Assembly: GCA_023897205.1 (NCBI GenBank)
Contig: JAHWDD010000004.1
Span: forward strand, 2,542,001 to 2,606,000
From: Exophiala sp. HKRS030
Lineage: Eukaryota; Ascomycota; Eurotiomycetes; Chaetothyriales; Herpotrichiellaceae
Reading direction: 5' to 3'
Length of the DNA: 64,000 nt
The position numbers and the translations under genes were made by a program. Shown here piece after piece: positions 1-12,385 of the stretch. Positions within the stretch are counted from its first letter, which is position 1; each line of letters begins with the position of its first letter. The notes beneath the pieces were generated by a model. That model saw only the letters and a program-made list of their open reading frames with translations, searched no databases and had not been told where the DNA came from.

Positions 1-726
1 ACTGTGGTTGCCCTGCACCGTGGGCATGTGCGGTGGCCTGGCGTAAGTCCGCGGCGGATCCAGGCGTGTATTTCGTTGTCGATGTCTCGGGCCCGAGGAT
101 TATGTTGTCAGGGTACGGAGAGTAATACCACGTATCGAAGGCGAGATTCCCCAAAACGACTCGACCTATATTTCGTGTCAAGACGCGTAAAGAGGCGCGC
201 CGCGAACGGTGCGGTGAGCCTTCCTGTAAGACCGAAGTCGCATTTTCAATGGGAACTGCTACTGGAGGCATGGTCAATTACCAGCGGGATGAAGGATCGA
301 TCTCCGCAAGTCATGCCGACCCAACAAGGTCTACACCATTGCGTAGAAAAGCTATTTTGACTGATACAATAGGTCGTGTCCTTCTATCATATTGCTCGAA
401 TAAGGACAATATTCTGTTCTCTGGCGCCTGGTTTCTTTGACGTTGGCGTTGGTCACGTTTTAACTCGCCGCTCCCCAGGGCCCATTGTGAGGCTTGAAGA
501 AGGTTCTGGTAAAGCGGCGGCAAAGATTTAAATTCCGGACAACCTCTCAATGAAATGCGCCGCCACCAACCAAAAGGCCAGATCGATTCAATTCGGCGAC
601 AACGACCTCTGGCACTTCACATTCCCTTCGTTTTGTATGTTGACGCTCTGTAATTATAGATTTTCTCTCGATTCTTGACGATAGATCCCCATTTTGTGAC
701 CTACAAACAGAACCCAGAATGCAACG
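1..726. other. Intergenic / upstream region of the J-protein gene
   Basis: No convincing gene is seen. The open frames here start at non-ATG codons and have no recognisable protein character. The last 100-150 bases before position 727 are the likely promoter and 5' leader of the J-domain gene. Confidence 0.6.
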
Positions 727-2355
727 ATGATCCTCCGATTGCAGCGGCTTGCCCTCCTTACGGCCCTTGTCGGGCTCGCTCTTTCGTCTCTTTGTGCTGG
801 TGAGGCGGTCGACATTCCATCCGACGCCACCGCAGCCTCTCTTGTGGCCTTGGGCAAGGCGGCACGAGCACGGGGCGCAAATGGCGAAGCCCTCGCCTAC
901 TTCGACGCAGCCGTATCAAAAGACCCCTCGGACTACATCACGATCTTCCAACGAGGCGCGACATACCTTTCCTTGGGTCGAAATGCACAAGCGAGTTCCG
1001 ATTTCGATGCCGCGTTGAAACTGAGGCCGGGCTTCGAGGGGGCCCTGTTACAGAGGGGTAAGATCAGAGCAAGAAACGCGGATTGGGCCGCGGCGAAGGA
1101 AGATTATCTGGCGCTGGGTAGTAAAGGCGCCGAAGAGCTCTCACAGCTTGAAGAGGCAGAAGGAGCGGCATATCTGGCCGTGGAGGCGGAGAAGAAGCAG
1201 GATTGGGAGGCGTGTATAAACCAAGCAGGCATAGCCATCATGACTGCTGGAACCGCACTCTCTCTCCGACAACTTCGCGCGAGATGTCGCTTTGAAAGGG
1301 GCGAGGTGCAAGAAGGACTGAGCGACCTCGCACACGTCCTCCAGATTCACCCTGGTTTGGTTGAACCTCACCTCCAAATCTCCGCCATGATGTTCTACAG
1401 TCTAGGTGACACGGAGCGCGGTCTCACGCAAATCAAGAAATGTCTCCACTCAGATCCGGACTCGAAGCCGTGCAAGGCGCTCTTCCGCGAAGAGAAACGC
1501 CTCTTGAAAGACGTTGACCAGGTCAAAACTCTAATGGAGAAGCGGCAATTCAACTCGGCCGCCAAAATCCTGGTCGGCAAGGGTGGTGATGAAGAACCAG
1601 GCCTCCTGTCCGAAATTCAGTCAAACATCCACACCCACCGCACAGATGGCATCATCCATGCCAAAGCGCCTGCGGACCTGTACACGAGTCACGTCGAAAA
1701 GACGTGCGAAGCCTACCTTGCCATCAACAACCTTGCCAAGGCGGCGAAATACTGTGCGGAGGTTCCCGATTCACTCCACGGACTCTTGTTCCAAGCGTCG
1801 CGACACATGGAGTCCGAGGCCTACGAAGCTGCCATCTCGACCCTCAACACGGCGCGTGATAATTATCCCGACGCCGGCAACACCATCAATCAAAAACTCA
1901 ATGATGCCCAGGTCGCCCTGAAACGGAGCAAGACGAAGGACTACTACAAGGTTCTCGGTGTCTCACGCGACGCCGACGAGCGAACCATAAAGAAGGCATA
2001 CCGCACCGCGACGAAGAATTTCCACCCCGACAAGGCAGCGGCCAAGGGTCTGAGCAAGGAAGAAGCGGAGAAAAAAATGGCCGCCATCAACGAAGCGTAC
2101 GAGGTTCTGGGAGATCCTGAACTGAAAGCTCGGTTCGATAGAGGTGACGACCCCAACGATCCACTTTCCAATCAGGGTGGAAATCCATTCCAAGGAAGCC
2201 CCTTTGGTGCAGGAGGACAACAACAATTCTTCTTCCAACAAGGGGGTGGCTTCCCTGGCGGTGGTGGTCAGAGACAATTCAAATTCTCGACTGGAGGGGG
2301 CGGTGCTGGAGGAGGCGGGGGATTCCCATTCGGGGCCTTCCCCGGCTTTGGTTAA
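727..2355 (+). CDS. ER-lumenal TPR/J-domain co-chaperone (DNAJC3/p58IPK-like)
   Basis: An intronless gene of 542 codons. Residues 1-25 form a signal peptide (basic start, then a Leu/Ala-rich core ending at Cys-Ala-Gly). Residues 35-390 read as repeated TPR helices, with recurrent A-x-x-x-F-x-x-A-L patterns. A J domain spans about residues 404-472, and its His-Pro-Asp triad at 433-435 is intact, so it should stimulate an Hsp70 ATPase. The tail (about 480-542) is a Gly/Phe/Gln-rich segment. The order signal peptide, TPRs, J domain is that of DNAJC3/p58IPK, which works with BiP in the ER lumen. That role is inferred from family architecture. No HDEL/KDEL-type signal is present; the protein ends in Phe-Pro-Gly-Phe-Gly. 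The ATG at 727 is the one that gives the signal peptide. Confidence 0.93.
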   Translation: MILRLQRLALLTALVGLALSSLCAGEAVDIPSDATAASLVALGKAARARGANGEALAYFDAAVSKDPSDYITIFQRGATYLSLGRNAQASSDFDAALKLRPGFEGALLQRGKIRARNADWAAAKEDYLALGSKGAEELSQLEEAEGAAYLAVEAEKKQDWEACINQAGIAIMTAGTALSLRQLRARCRFERGEVQEGLSDLAHVLQIHPGLVEPHLQISAMMFYSLGDTERGLTQIKKCLHSDPDSKPCKALFREEKRLLKDVDQVKTLMEKRQFNSAAKILVGKGGDEEPGLLSEIQSNIHTHRTDGIIHAKAPADLYTSHVEKTCEAYLAINNLAKAAKYCAEVPDSLHGLLFQASRHMESEAYEAAISTLNTARDNYPDAGNTINQKLNDAQVALKRSKTKDYYKVLGVSRDADERTIKKAYRTATKNFHPDKAAAKGLSKEEAEKKMAAINEAYEVLGDPELKARFDRGDDPNDPLSNQGGNPFQGSPFGAGGQQQFFFQQGGGFPGGGGQRQFKFSTGGGGAGGGGGFPFGAFPGFG

Positions 2356-2658
2356 GATCCGGTCTCCCGTCTACCTACCTAGAGGTTAGGTCTTTGAACT
2401 CAGAATCACACTTGCAGGGACGGAGTATGGACGGATTGGTCTCGACTGTGTCAAATGCGAGCGAGCCTTTTACCTGCCTGCCCTATTCGATTAGACTCAT
2501 CATCCTTTGAGACAGCTCCTTACCTCTTTTGCTGCCGCGCCTGTCATCCTTGCCCTGACCATCTAGAGGTCCTTTATCAGTTCCTGCTCCTGGCGTTGTT
2601 TTTTTTTGGCTTTTTCCCTTTTTTTGGTGTTTGTCTCAAACAGCGACAAGGGCTTTTT

Positions 2659-2674
2659 GGGGGGGGGTGGGGGG
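2659..2674 (+). repeat. Poly-G tract
   Basis: Fifteen G in 16 bases, interrupted by one T. It sits in the 3' flank of the J-protein gene on the same strand. Confidence 0.85.
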
Positions 2675-3060
2675 TTCTAGGGCGAACTTGATTCTGTTTC
2701 TCAAGTATGATATCACTAGGTACCTAGGATCAAGGAGCAAGAGCAAGGGCGAGGACAAGGGTCAGTGTAGGGGCCAGAACAACGCTCACACTCTCTGCCA
2801 GATAGTGTTGGTACGGGAATACTCCGTGCTCTGTAGAAAGAAACGAAACGAAATGAAACCTTTTTTTTTTGATACCCCCATCTACGAGTTACAGATTCAT
2901 CTTCCCAGTCACATTGCATTACACGGGACAAGATCGAGTCAGAGGAAATTCCCTCGAGGTGTGACCGGCCATGCATTCGTGGTGATTTACTGTCTGGTGT
3001 GCGTGTGTGCGTGTGTGTCAGTACCCGTCAAGGTATGGACATGGCAGCAGCCACACCTTC

Positions 3061-3082
3061 GGAGGGGGTTTTGGGGGGGGGG
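3061..3082 (+). repeat. Second poly-G tract, G-quadruplex-capable
   Basis: A short G run, five G, four T, then about ten G. The runs are long enough to supply four G-tracts for a quadruplex on the + strand. Confidence 0.75.
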
Positions 3083-3970
3083 TTCGAGATCACATATGTA
3101 CTCGCACTCCATATCATCACATTGTCACACATGTGGTTGATTTGACCCGTCGGGCGCGCTGTAAAAACACACACTCGCTTGTACATACATCAGGGTACCG
3201 AGTATGGTCGTCCGTACACTTCAATCCTCAAAAACAAGACTTGGAGGCCCGTCGTTTTTCGATGTATCAAATCGAGCCAGGTAAGGTCTCCCAAACCAAT
3301 GCACCTCAACTGTGCCCCCCCTACGAGTCAGCGTGAAGAAAAAGAAAACGAAAACAAAAAAGGACCGCACATGGATCGACCGTGCATTACCCGCCAGGGG
3401 TGGATGGTGCAAAGTATTGAATTCTCCGCAAGTCTCGGACACACCTCGTACGCTCTACCTGGCCCTGATTCTGTAACGACCATATAGCTTCGTCACTCTT
3501 GTGGAGGTAGTCCGGATTTGCTCGAACCGTTCCTGGCGTGTTGGACCTCGCATGAACAGTTTTGGCCAAAAGACCTTCCCAGCGCTGCACTAATATTATC
3601 CCTACATGACAAGCGTTATGCACCAAGTGTTTCAACATAACAAACTTCCTCATCTTGTCTTACGCTCGTACAAATTCCGGAAAAAGGAGAACATGGACTG
3701 ATTACTTGAGGATCATGTCAACAAAAGCTGCTTGATTTCTCACGAAAGCTGGTGCGTAGTTACACAGCCTCGTGACCTCATTGATAAAATGGGTTGATAG
3801 CGATCGTACAACAAACCCCCCATGGGCCAGCTTAGCAAAGTGATCAATGGCACATTACTCATGGAGAGATTCCACTCTCGAGACCGTCCGGAATGATGAC
3901 CACCCATGACAAATAAAAGTGATTTCTCGTGTCCACCATGTTATTCTGACCAGACTCAGCGGCTCATGTA

Positions 3971-5832
3971 TCAAGCATGGTTCCAACGCTTGCGAGATGA
4001 GATGCGCTTGAGCCCAGCTTCACAAGAGTTGTCATACCAGTCGAGTGCGAGACTGTCAAGCCAGAAAATACTGATCTTGCCTTCAACATTGGCATAGAAT
4101 GACAGAGTAGTCATCTTGTAGAAAAGATAGTTGAAGCGGATCTCTGTGAGTTGACAGTTGACAAACCCGGGACAAGGTGGGATGTTAAAGTGCTGAGTTG
4201 CGACCACCACCTCATTCTGTGTCGTAATATCCCATTGGTATGCTGTAGCAACAAAATCACAGGTCGCATTGGCTGTGTCGCAACCCACCCAAGCAGTCGC
4301 TGCATTGAACCAGTATGTAGAGTCAGATACCCGAGGACCAGCACCAAAGGAGCTAGGAGGTATCAAGCCAGCATTGGGGGAACCTGTATCTTGGTTCGCC
4401 AGCGACGGAATGAACTGAGCTAGGCGAGTGCCATCATGTGGCGGGAAAGGCTCTGTTGGCGGAGGAACATATGTCCAGCCATCACCCCAGAAGAAATGCT
4501 CATACGGATTGAAAATTTCCGGAAATCCAGCAGTCTGATTGTTGAATACCGACAAGAATGGAAGGTCATCGAACTAGAAATAATGAGTCTTCGTCATCAC
4601 GAGGGATATTGAGACTTACCGTTATAACGAACGGGCCAGTCTGTCCACAAGCAGCTGGGGTTGGTCCTGCCGAAGATGGTACTGCCGGAACAGGTATCAC
4701 TGAAGCTGGCTTTGTTGACGAAGAGCTGGCCTGAGTATTGAGAGAACTGATGCTGCTCAGTGGCGTGGGTGCTGGCTGCGAGGGTGCTGACTGAGAGGAC
4801 GCAGCTGGAGTGCCAACTGGGCCAATTCCTGGGACATAGGTTGGAAAAACTGCAATTCTAATCAGTATTGTTCTTGGAAATCATCATTCTATGTTACTCA
4901 CTGGTCGTCTCCCAAGATGTGTAAGAGACAGTCGCAGTTCCATCCCAATTGTTGCACCAGCCCACCTGCCGACCACCAATAGTAGCACTTACCCACAAGC
5001 AGGTCTGTCTTTTCTCGACGGTGTTGGCTGCATCTGGTGGTGGATAGCCATATGGCTCTGGTCCATATCCGTATGACAGGACTGGAGAAGTAACACTACC
5101 GACACCACCAACCACCCGTGTGACCGTGGCCACAGTGTTTGTAACAGTGATAGTTGAAGCAGGTTCTTCAGAAGGAAGACTTCCACCATAACCAGTAGCA
5201 GCCGACCACAGCGTTGAGTTCGACTTTGTGCCATTCCAACCACTTGGAGAGGTTGTGAACGCCGTATGGAAGGTGAGGTTCGTGGCAGTTACGGCCTTGC
5301 CCTGAGCTGCTACGGTTGGAGGCTCAGATGGAAAGGTAGGAATGACAGTGAAGGTGGTGAGTTCGACCGTGGGCTTGGAAATCCCTCCGGTCTTGGATTG
5401 GTAGAAGACTGTACCAGGATTGGCAGGGTATGAGACCTCGGTGGCCTCGAATCCCGAAACAACGACCGTGTGAGTGACTACGGTAGGATTGGGGTCCGGA
5501 TGATCAGAGATAGGCAGGAGTTGGCTTTGTTCATGAACGGATTCGGTGTCCTCTGAGGCCCATGAGCTCAGAACCGAGTTTGGGTCTTGCTGAAGGATCG
5601 TCACAGTTGGAGGCGTATCGGTAATGGTCTGGGTGATGGTGACAACATCATGGACGTAGACAGTCGCGAACACGGTGCCGTAGACGGTTGCAGCAGAACA
5701 TTGTGCCAATCTATTGACATTAGCAACATCGACCACGTCGCAGATTCACCTCACTTACTGTCTTGCTGGTAGAACACCAGCTGCAGCGAAGGCCGCAAAG
5801 GCGCCAAAGAGAGCGAAAGCGATAGGGATCAT
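3971..5832 (-). CDS. Secreted Ser/Thr/Pro-rich protein of unknown function
   Basis: I do not recognise a named family. Four exons: 5832-5759, 5710-4902, 4849-4620 and 4573-3971, joined by GT-AG introns of 46-52 nt with consistent phase, giving 571 aa. The N-terminus is a clean signal peptide (Met-Ile-Pro-Ile then Ala/Phe-rich) followed by Leu-Pro-Ala-Arg-Gln, a Kex2-like or signal-peptidase end. The middle is Thr/Val/Pro-rich and adhesin- or wall-protein-like, with likely heavy O-glycosylation. After a Ser/Pro/Ala linker, a globular C-terminal domain of about 210 residues begins near the start of exon 4. It opens with Phe-Asp-Asp-Leu-Pro and holds several Cys and Trp. It looks like a lectin- or beta-sandwich-type domain appended to fungal secreted proteins, perhaps one catalogued only as a DUF. 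No GPI tail is seen, as the protein ends basic. An extracellular or cell-wall location is inferred. Confidence 0.82.
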
Positions 5833-7788
5833 CGTGACTACGATGCCACGATAGCGAGTGTGGGATGAATGAGACGAGACGAAACGAAGGGTGTTGGGAG
5901 AGAAAAAGAAAAGGAAGAGAGTGCGGTTGGAGGTAAGAGTGGAATGAGTGAAAAGGCAAAGATGTCGATTTGGAAGGAGTGAAAATTCAAGTCCAAGTCA
6001 CAACATACAATTCTAAAGAAGTAACTTCTGTACTCAATCTCTTTTCGCCACCCTTTTTTGGTCGGAACTCACATTGTGCGACCGTAATACTGCTTACCAC
6101 TGGAATCAACGGGACCTGGAATATGGAGAGGCTGTCAGCCTTGCTAGAGGGCGGTGAGTTCGTCAATACCAACAACGGTGAAGGTTGGTAGAGTATCTCT
6201 TCACTGCTGAAAACACCGACTCCTCTGTATAAGACTCGTCTTGCTTGACAACAGCATCATCTATTCCCTGGGGATAGCCTTACCTAGCCCACCCTTCCCA
6301 CCCTTCCAACTTCACATATCAGAGATTTCTGGTCCGGTCATCTCAACGGGCTCTGGCCAGAAGCCACACCAGAGAACGACCAAATCCCGTTACTTTTGTC
6401 ACTTGTGGGCTCCGACAAGCTCTTCCAAGTTGCCCTGGCCATGTGAGATTCTTGATCATTGTGTGATCAGGGAGCACTGACTCACTGGCTCTGAACTTGC
6501 ACGTGGAGGAAGCTGCCCGGAATGAAGCATGACATTTGGCTGCACAACATGCCCAGTATAACTTGATCATCTCACTTGGACAGTTTCAGCCACAATAGTG
6601 ACAAGAGCTCCGATCAGAATCCAGCAAGACAGTTATCGGAACCACTCGAAGTCAGGTTCCCAGGAAGACTGCGCCTGTTGCAAGAGGATGTTTGCTCTCC
6701 CGCATCTGTCACTGTCATCTCCACCATCCCGTCCAGATGACCAGCATGGAAGCATCCAAGTCCTTATAATCTGTTTCCAAATTGAATGGGTACCTGCATG
6801 AGAAGCTTCGGTGCAGCAAGATGTAACACAGGCCAAAAAGAGAAGGGTACTTTCATCGAACTGACTTCTCTTCCACTGCAGCATCTTTGTCATACCACGG
6901 AGGTCTTCCATGGCTCCTTTCTGGCCCTTCCCAAGTGGCGATGCGAGTATCGCTTTGACTCTTCCGCCCAGGCTTACAAACGCGCCGTCCCCGAGTCAGG
7001 TAGAACAGCTCAAGTCATGTCCGGGCTATGTTCCACACTGCTCAGGCTTAAGTTGCGATGAAAGTATCATACACCTAAGGTATCAGAGAAACCAAAACAA
7101 GGATCAAATAAACAAAACTAACGGTCTTGGCGCTGCGTGTTATCGTCTTTATTTAGTTGATGATCAGATTGCGGCCCCCTGATTAGCGATCGACATATTC
7201 TGTACAAAACGGCGTAGATTGACAAGCTGAGTGGAAGTATCCTCATTAAGTGCTGCTTTACTGCCCGTAATGCTATATGCGCAACGAATAAAAACTGTAA
7301 TCGAATCGTTGCAGAATGAATTTCAAGAATCCCGTCATTGTCATCGTCATCATGGGCTAAGGATCGTTGCCTATGCCCAACAACCCCAAAGCGTCTCAAT
7401 AAAACAATACTCTTGAATGAAAGAGGGGTATTAAACATCATCAGGAGCACCCGCAAAGGTCGAGCGAGAGCTGCCAGGCAGAACACACCATCTCTCCCTT
7501 TCCGAACGCCCGCTTGCAGAAATCAAAATCATAACCCGTATGCATGCATCCAAACATGAGTAGATCATAACACATCCATTAAAAAGGGCGATCAATACGA
7601 AGGAATTGGTCGTTAAGGGTATCTCTCTCGTTATGCCGTCGTGGTCTGTCAATATCGAATGACCAGAAGAACTGCGTCTCAATATTCGTCACAGTCAGGC
7701 GGTAGTGAGGCCATCGAGTCGACTGGTAGGAAAGCGATCGAGCAAATCAAGTTAGCAATGCACCACCTCAGGTCGAATACAACATTGC
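5833..7788. other. Intergenic, about 2 kb
   Basis: Upstream of the secreted-protein gene and downstream of the C2H2 regulator. No open frame with protein character on either strand. Two short polypyrimidine-like blocks lie near 5870-5930 in the 5' leader of the secreted-protein gene. Confidence 0.55.
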
Positions 7789-9887
7789 TTAACGTGCCCC
7801 GTTGTCGCCACTCGTCGCAACGGCGACAAGAGCTTCTAGTCTGTTCAAGTCGCCGCCTCGGCCGGTCCGATCGCCGAAAGACGAGCTTGTACGGTGGCGA
7901 TTGTTCTCGATGTACGCAGCAGGCGCAAGACAAACCTGTATCAAGTCAGTAAAAGCTACAACAATCTGCGGATGAGAGCACATACATTCTGATGGCCATC
8001 TGCGGGTAAAGCCGCGTGTTGTGGCTCCATGTAGCCACTACTATGCATGATCATTGGATGAACCTCGACAGCGGTCATTCCAGGTGTAGGCACTCCGTCG
8101 CTACTGCTAGAGTCTTCTGGGGAAGTACGTGCTGCAGATACAGGTCCTTGATACCAGCCCTGTCTTTTAAATCGATTCGCAGATGCTTGTGCCTCTAGAG
8201 CATCCTGCGCCATTTGTTGTTGCTGCCTCAAAGTCATCGAGTTTGAGGGAGGGCCCATATCCACCTGTCTTGAAGTGTCGCTCCGTCGCACGCCTACACT
8301 TTGAATTTCGTTGATCGTTTGCTGGCCCCAAGAACTTGCAATCTGGTTCCTCGCAGGGCCTTCTTCAAGCTCCGGATACTGACTAGGACGAGGCCCTTCC
8401 CAGGATACATGACCGGGTCGGGGCTGCGATTCTTGTTGTGTCACCGAGGAAGATAAGTTGGGATCAGTCAGACTCGGGTCAACCAACATGGGGCTAGGAT
8501 TGCGGCGTGGAGGCGTGTATGTCCGATGTTGCACATGATCGAAGCTTTCAATGCCAGGCAGGCGGGGTGCTTGGCCGGCAGCGGCAGTGGCATGTTGAGC
8601 ATGTGCGGGTTGAGGTGCATCTGGAGTCTGGGAGTATGTCAACCCACTCGTGGCAGGACGGTTGTAATTGAGGTTGGCAGCCGGCATCGTAGAAGGATGC
8701 CAGGTACGCCGTCTCCAGTCTTCTCCCGACACCATATGATGTCCGGGAGACATGGGAAAAGAGCTTGAAGTAGGACTCGTGAACATGCTGGAATTTGACG
8801 ACCCGTGCGAGCTCGCGTGTTCTATCTGATTCATATATGGCGTAGAATACCCTGGCGGGTATTGCTGCTGATAGGGGCTGGGTCCAGAAGGAACCGATAA
8901 ACGTCGAGCATGGGGAGCAGACGAGAAGAATCCTCCAAGGCGGGCGCTCGACGACGTCGGTGACCCTAGAGAGGACATAAAACCAGGACTTCCGGGGGTG
9001 GCAGAGAATTGAGCGGATGTTGGTGTACTCAACCCGCCAGGAGAGTTCGGATTATATCCGCGATATTGGGCTGGAGGGGTTTGAGGAGGGTCAAGTCCCA
9101 GACTGAGTCGTCCACTACCATCGCCAGCCATGAGGAGAGGCGGTGGTCGTCGCTTTGCGTCTGTCACAATACTATAATTGGAAGAGGTTGAGCCGACACT
9201 GGATGTTGAAAGGTTTCGACTATGTCCACGACTGTGGCCACCAGCACTCCCTGCAGTTCCTGTCCGTGGGCGACCAGTGGGGCGAACGCGATCGGTTCGT
9301 ATCTGACGCTGAAATCGAGTGCCTGTAGCAGCGAGTGAGTCGGTGGGGATCTCCTCATTAACATGCACCGTTTGTGCATGTTGGCGCAAGTTGTCCAATC
9401 TGGAGAATCTGCGGTTGCAATGGCACTGGAAGGGTCTCTCGCCAGTATGTTTCCTGATGTGACGAGCCAGATGCTCACTTCTGGTAAAGCTGAGGTTGCA
9501 AGGGGGGTAGCCCGTACAAAAGAACCTTTGGCCCTTTTTCTTTCTCCAGGCCGAATCGGCCTCCCCTTGCTCGCCTTCGTGGTCTGAACCATGTGGATCA
9601 TTGTCCTCGTCATCGTCGTCGTCGTCAACATCCATGACACTTGTTGCAGCGCCCCCGCTGTCTCTCCGGGTAGTATCGCTGTGGCGATGCTCATGGGCAC
9701 TGTTATTGTAGGCCTGACCCGAGGAATCATTTCCTGGGTGGGAGGAACGATTGTCAAGTACGACATGGTTCTCCTCCAATGTGGCCGACGTATATCGAGT
9801 CGGCCGAGGGGTTGTAGGTGTGTCCATCTCTTCCATTCGATCGTTCGGCGGCATCGTCTCGCTCAACACGAGACTCAGGGCCGCCAT
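7789..9887 (-). CDS. C2H2 zinc-finger transcription factor (Rgm1/Usv1-like fingers)
   Basis: Two exons, 9887-7986 and 7935-7789, with a GTATGT...ACAG intron in phase 0, give 682 aa from the ATG at 9887. Tandem fingers sit near residues 121-175. The first is C-x5-C-x12-H-x3-H. The second has only one residue between its cysteines (Cys-His-Cys), then x12-H-x4-H. This compact second finger with [10 protein letters not shown] resembles the Rgm1/Usv1 stress/carbon regulators and filamentous-fungal relatives such as RsrA; that assignment is from memory. An acidic Asp run precedes the fingers. The rest is Ser/Pro/Gln-rich and likely disordered. The frame stays open upstream to about 10118 with no other ATG, so an additional 5' exon (for example ending near 10150) is possible and the start is uncertain. 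Confidence 0.88.
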
Positions 9888-12385
9888 CTTAGAGTAGTGA
9901 TGAGGATATGCGATGGGAGCAGGGTCAAGCAGTCGCGGCTCACGCCACAGTATTGGAACGCATCCGGATCGCTGCAGAAGAGATGGGTTTCGAGTGTCAG
10001 AATTCGAGTCGCTCGACCAAAGGAATTGTGGCAATGGACAGTCGGAAGATATTCGTGAATAGTGGCCAGAACTAGGCGTCGGAGGAAGGATATCTAGAGA
10101 GTTGCCTGCGCACGCCAACGATCCATGCGACTAACACTGTCAGGTACACTGATTCAGTCGATGAGAATGAGTTGGTATCGTCGGCGCTCGAGTTGCGACT
10201 CCTGTTCAAGGCTCGACGAAGTCTTGCCCAGATATCGACGGCCGCACCCAACGTCACGATGCCTGCGTGATTGATCCCAAATCTCAGAGCCGGTTGACAC
10301 TATTGGCGGTAGTATAGAGTCTCGGACATGTGGAGCAAGACAGAGGCCAGATGACAGGGAGCGTGGGACAGGGCGGTGTGAACGTCAAAGGCAGAAGTCC
10401 GAGGGTCTGTGAAGTTGAACGAGGTTACGGATTCGGGAAGGCGGGATGAAGCAGGACTATACAATATGCCTCGACGAGTGAGGAGAGATGGTGAGATAGA
10501 GAACGAGAAGACCAGATGGGATAGATTGGATCCTTTGAGGCTAGAAGGAGTAGCAGACAATAGCGAGGTGCATGTGCGAAGAACGCAGTTTGCAGGCGAT
10601 AGGCAAAAGGCGGTTTAGCAAGGAACGCCAGCCGTCATTGCCGTCACCACCAAGGAGGGATGTGCGAAGAGTGGCCAACAAATCGAGGGGAGGGAGGTTA
10701 AGCCCAGCCTCAGCGAGAGAGGGGCAGCTCGTCGGTGACTCGGCGGTTCCTGCGCGGGATGCCTGGAGCGGCTAATCAAGGAGCCACGCGGTGCATGTCG
10801 TCTCTGGCTGGGCTCACCATTCATTCTTCTACGCAGTGGTAACGGTTGTATCACAGTCGAGAGGATCCCTTGGCCACGGGGACCGAAATAATGGCTCCTA
10901 TACGGAGTACGCAGTACCAGGACTCAACTCTGTCACCAAAGAACACCATGACCACCACCCAAGGCGGCTCGACAATTCAAACCCAAGCGAGTCATTCTCA
11001 CCATCACCAACCAACCTCGAGTCTGATGTGCAGTGGCCACTCTCGCCCGAGCCTTGCTGTTAGCCTCATCTAGCCTAATTCCCAGCAGCGTCCAACCCTC
11101 GGAAGATCCATGATCAACCCCTGCGTGATCCGCTTTGCAGCCAGTCAGGGCGGCAAACTCAACATCTTTTAGCACCTCGAAAAAGAACCTCGCCATGGAC
11201 CTCTTGTCAGTTATCGCCGACGAACTCGTGACGGACGCCACTGTCACCAGCACACCATGTTCCACCCCCCATGCTTTCTTGACCTGCATACATCTTGTTA
11301 TGCATAGCCTGGTGGCCCTCGCCAGACGATGCCCTCTCTTGAGCCAAATCGTCCAGATGGCACATGCCGTGTCGATGCCTTCGAATATGTCATCGAGGCT
11401 GACGTTGCCGTCTTATCCTCGCCTTGCATACGCAGTACTCCGTACACACAAGACTGACTCACCCTCAAATATATTGCGCGTTCCGGTGCCTTTGAAAATA
11501 TGCAACGAGTGCCCCGCAGTCGTATTCGCATTATTGGTGGCGAGAGGTTCATGCCCGTTATGCCCGTTCGTTCAACCGGGTTGTCTCGGAGTCAATGTTT
11601 TGACCCTCGCCCCTCCTTTTGCTGACGTCCAGGATTAAATAGTCCCAGGCACAGGCCTGAGAAAATGCGGAGGTATTGGCGTTGAACTCAGGCACAGCCA
11701 AACCCTCATCAGGCACGGACTTGGAGGCGTTCACGCTTGTGCCCTGAAATAGGGCAGGGGCGCCTTTTCGGGTGCCTGTGTCATTCTTCTTCCCTTGTCC
11801 GAACAGATAATAATTACCTAGAATGCTTTCATTAATCGCGGCCGGCAGTTCTCATGTTTCGCATTGTGCCTGTCCACGGTGCGTAGTATCTCTCATGATA
11901 TTGTGAGGCCTTCTTGAGCGTCTACATAATGCTGTGGCTGGGATGACGGAATAGTGGGTTAGACGGAGTCAGGTGTGGCCCTGGTGCCTGGGCACGGCTC
12001 ACCAGCCTCGCCTATGACTATTCTGATCACTCTTGTCGGTAGCGCCTATGGGCACCCATCGAGTCCAAGGCTTCAGCCTTGCCCAGCACCCAAACTTTTG
12101 TGGGGTATCTAAATCAGAAATTCATTGTGACATGCACGGCCTACTACTCCCTAATTCCACGTCCTCATAGTTGATCATTCCAAGTTCGTCTACCAATGAA
12201 CGTGCGCATTGCCTTTCTACATTGATTCTCCAGTTGAACATTCCGCTCGCTGTCTACGAGTAGCATTAACCCGTTTGCTGCAGAATAAAGCTGATTAAGG
12301 CTGCACCCGGAAGACAGTATCTCAACCGCGATGGAATGATAACCGCGGCCAGCAGCACCATACAAGAGGTCTGTCTTGGTTCACC
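9888..12385. other. Intergenic, about 2.5 kb
   Basis: Holds the promoter and perhaps a 5' exon of the C2H2 gene (to about 10260), then sequence without convincing coding character. Two copies of a TACGGAGTAC-type motif occur (10901-10910 and 11435-11445). The last few hundred bases are the promoter of COG5. Confidence 0.5.

Larger units (their letters stand above)
2356..3970. other. Gene-free stretch with homopolymer tracts
   Basis: Lies between two convergent genes. Rich in T and G runs, a GT-rich microsatellite-like stretch near 3000-3020 and mixed low-complexity sequence. No protein-like open frame is seen. Part of it is probably 3' UTR of the chaperone gene. Confidence 0.6.

Noticed and set aside
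4..360. 118-codon open frame at the left edge
   Set aside because: Starts at GTG, no ATG nearby, no family pattern.
11135..11638. 167-codon open frame on + between the C2H2 gene and COG5
   Set aside because: No recognisable motif, composition unlike the neighbouring proteins, no upstream promoter sign, and overlapping open frames on the other strand. Most likely chance.
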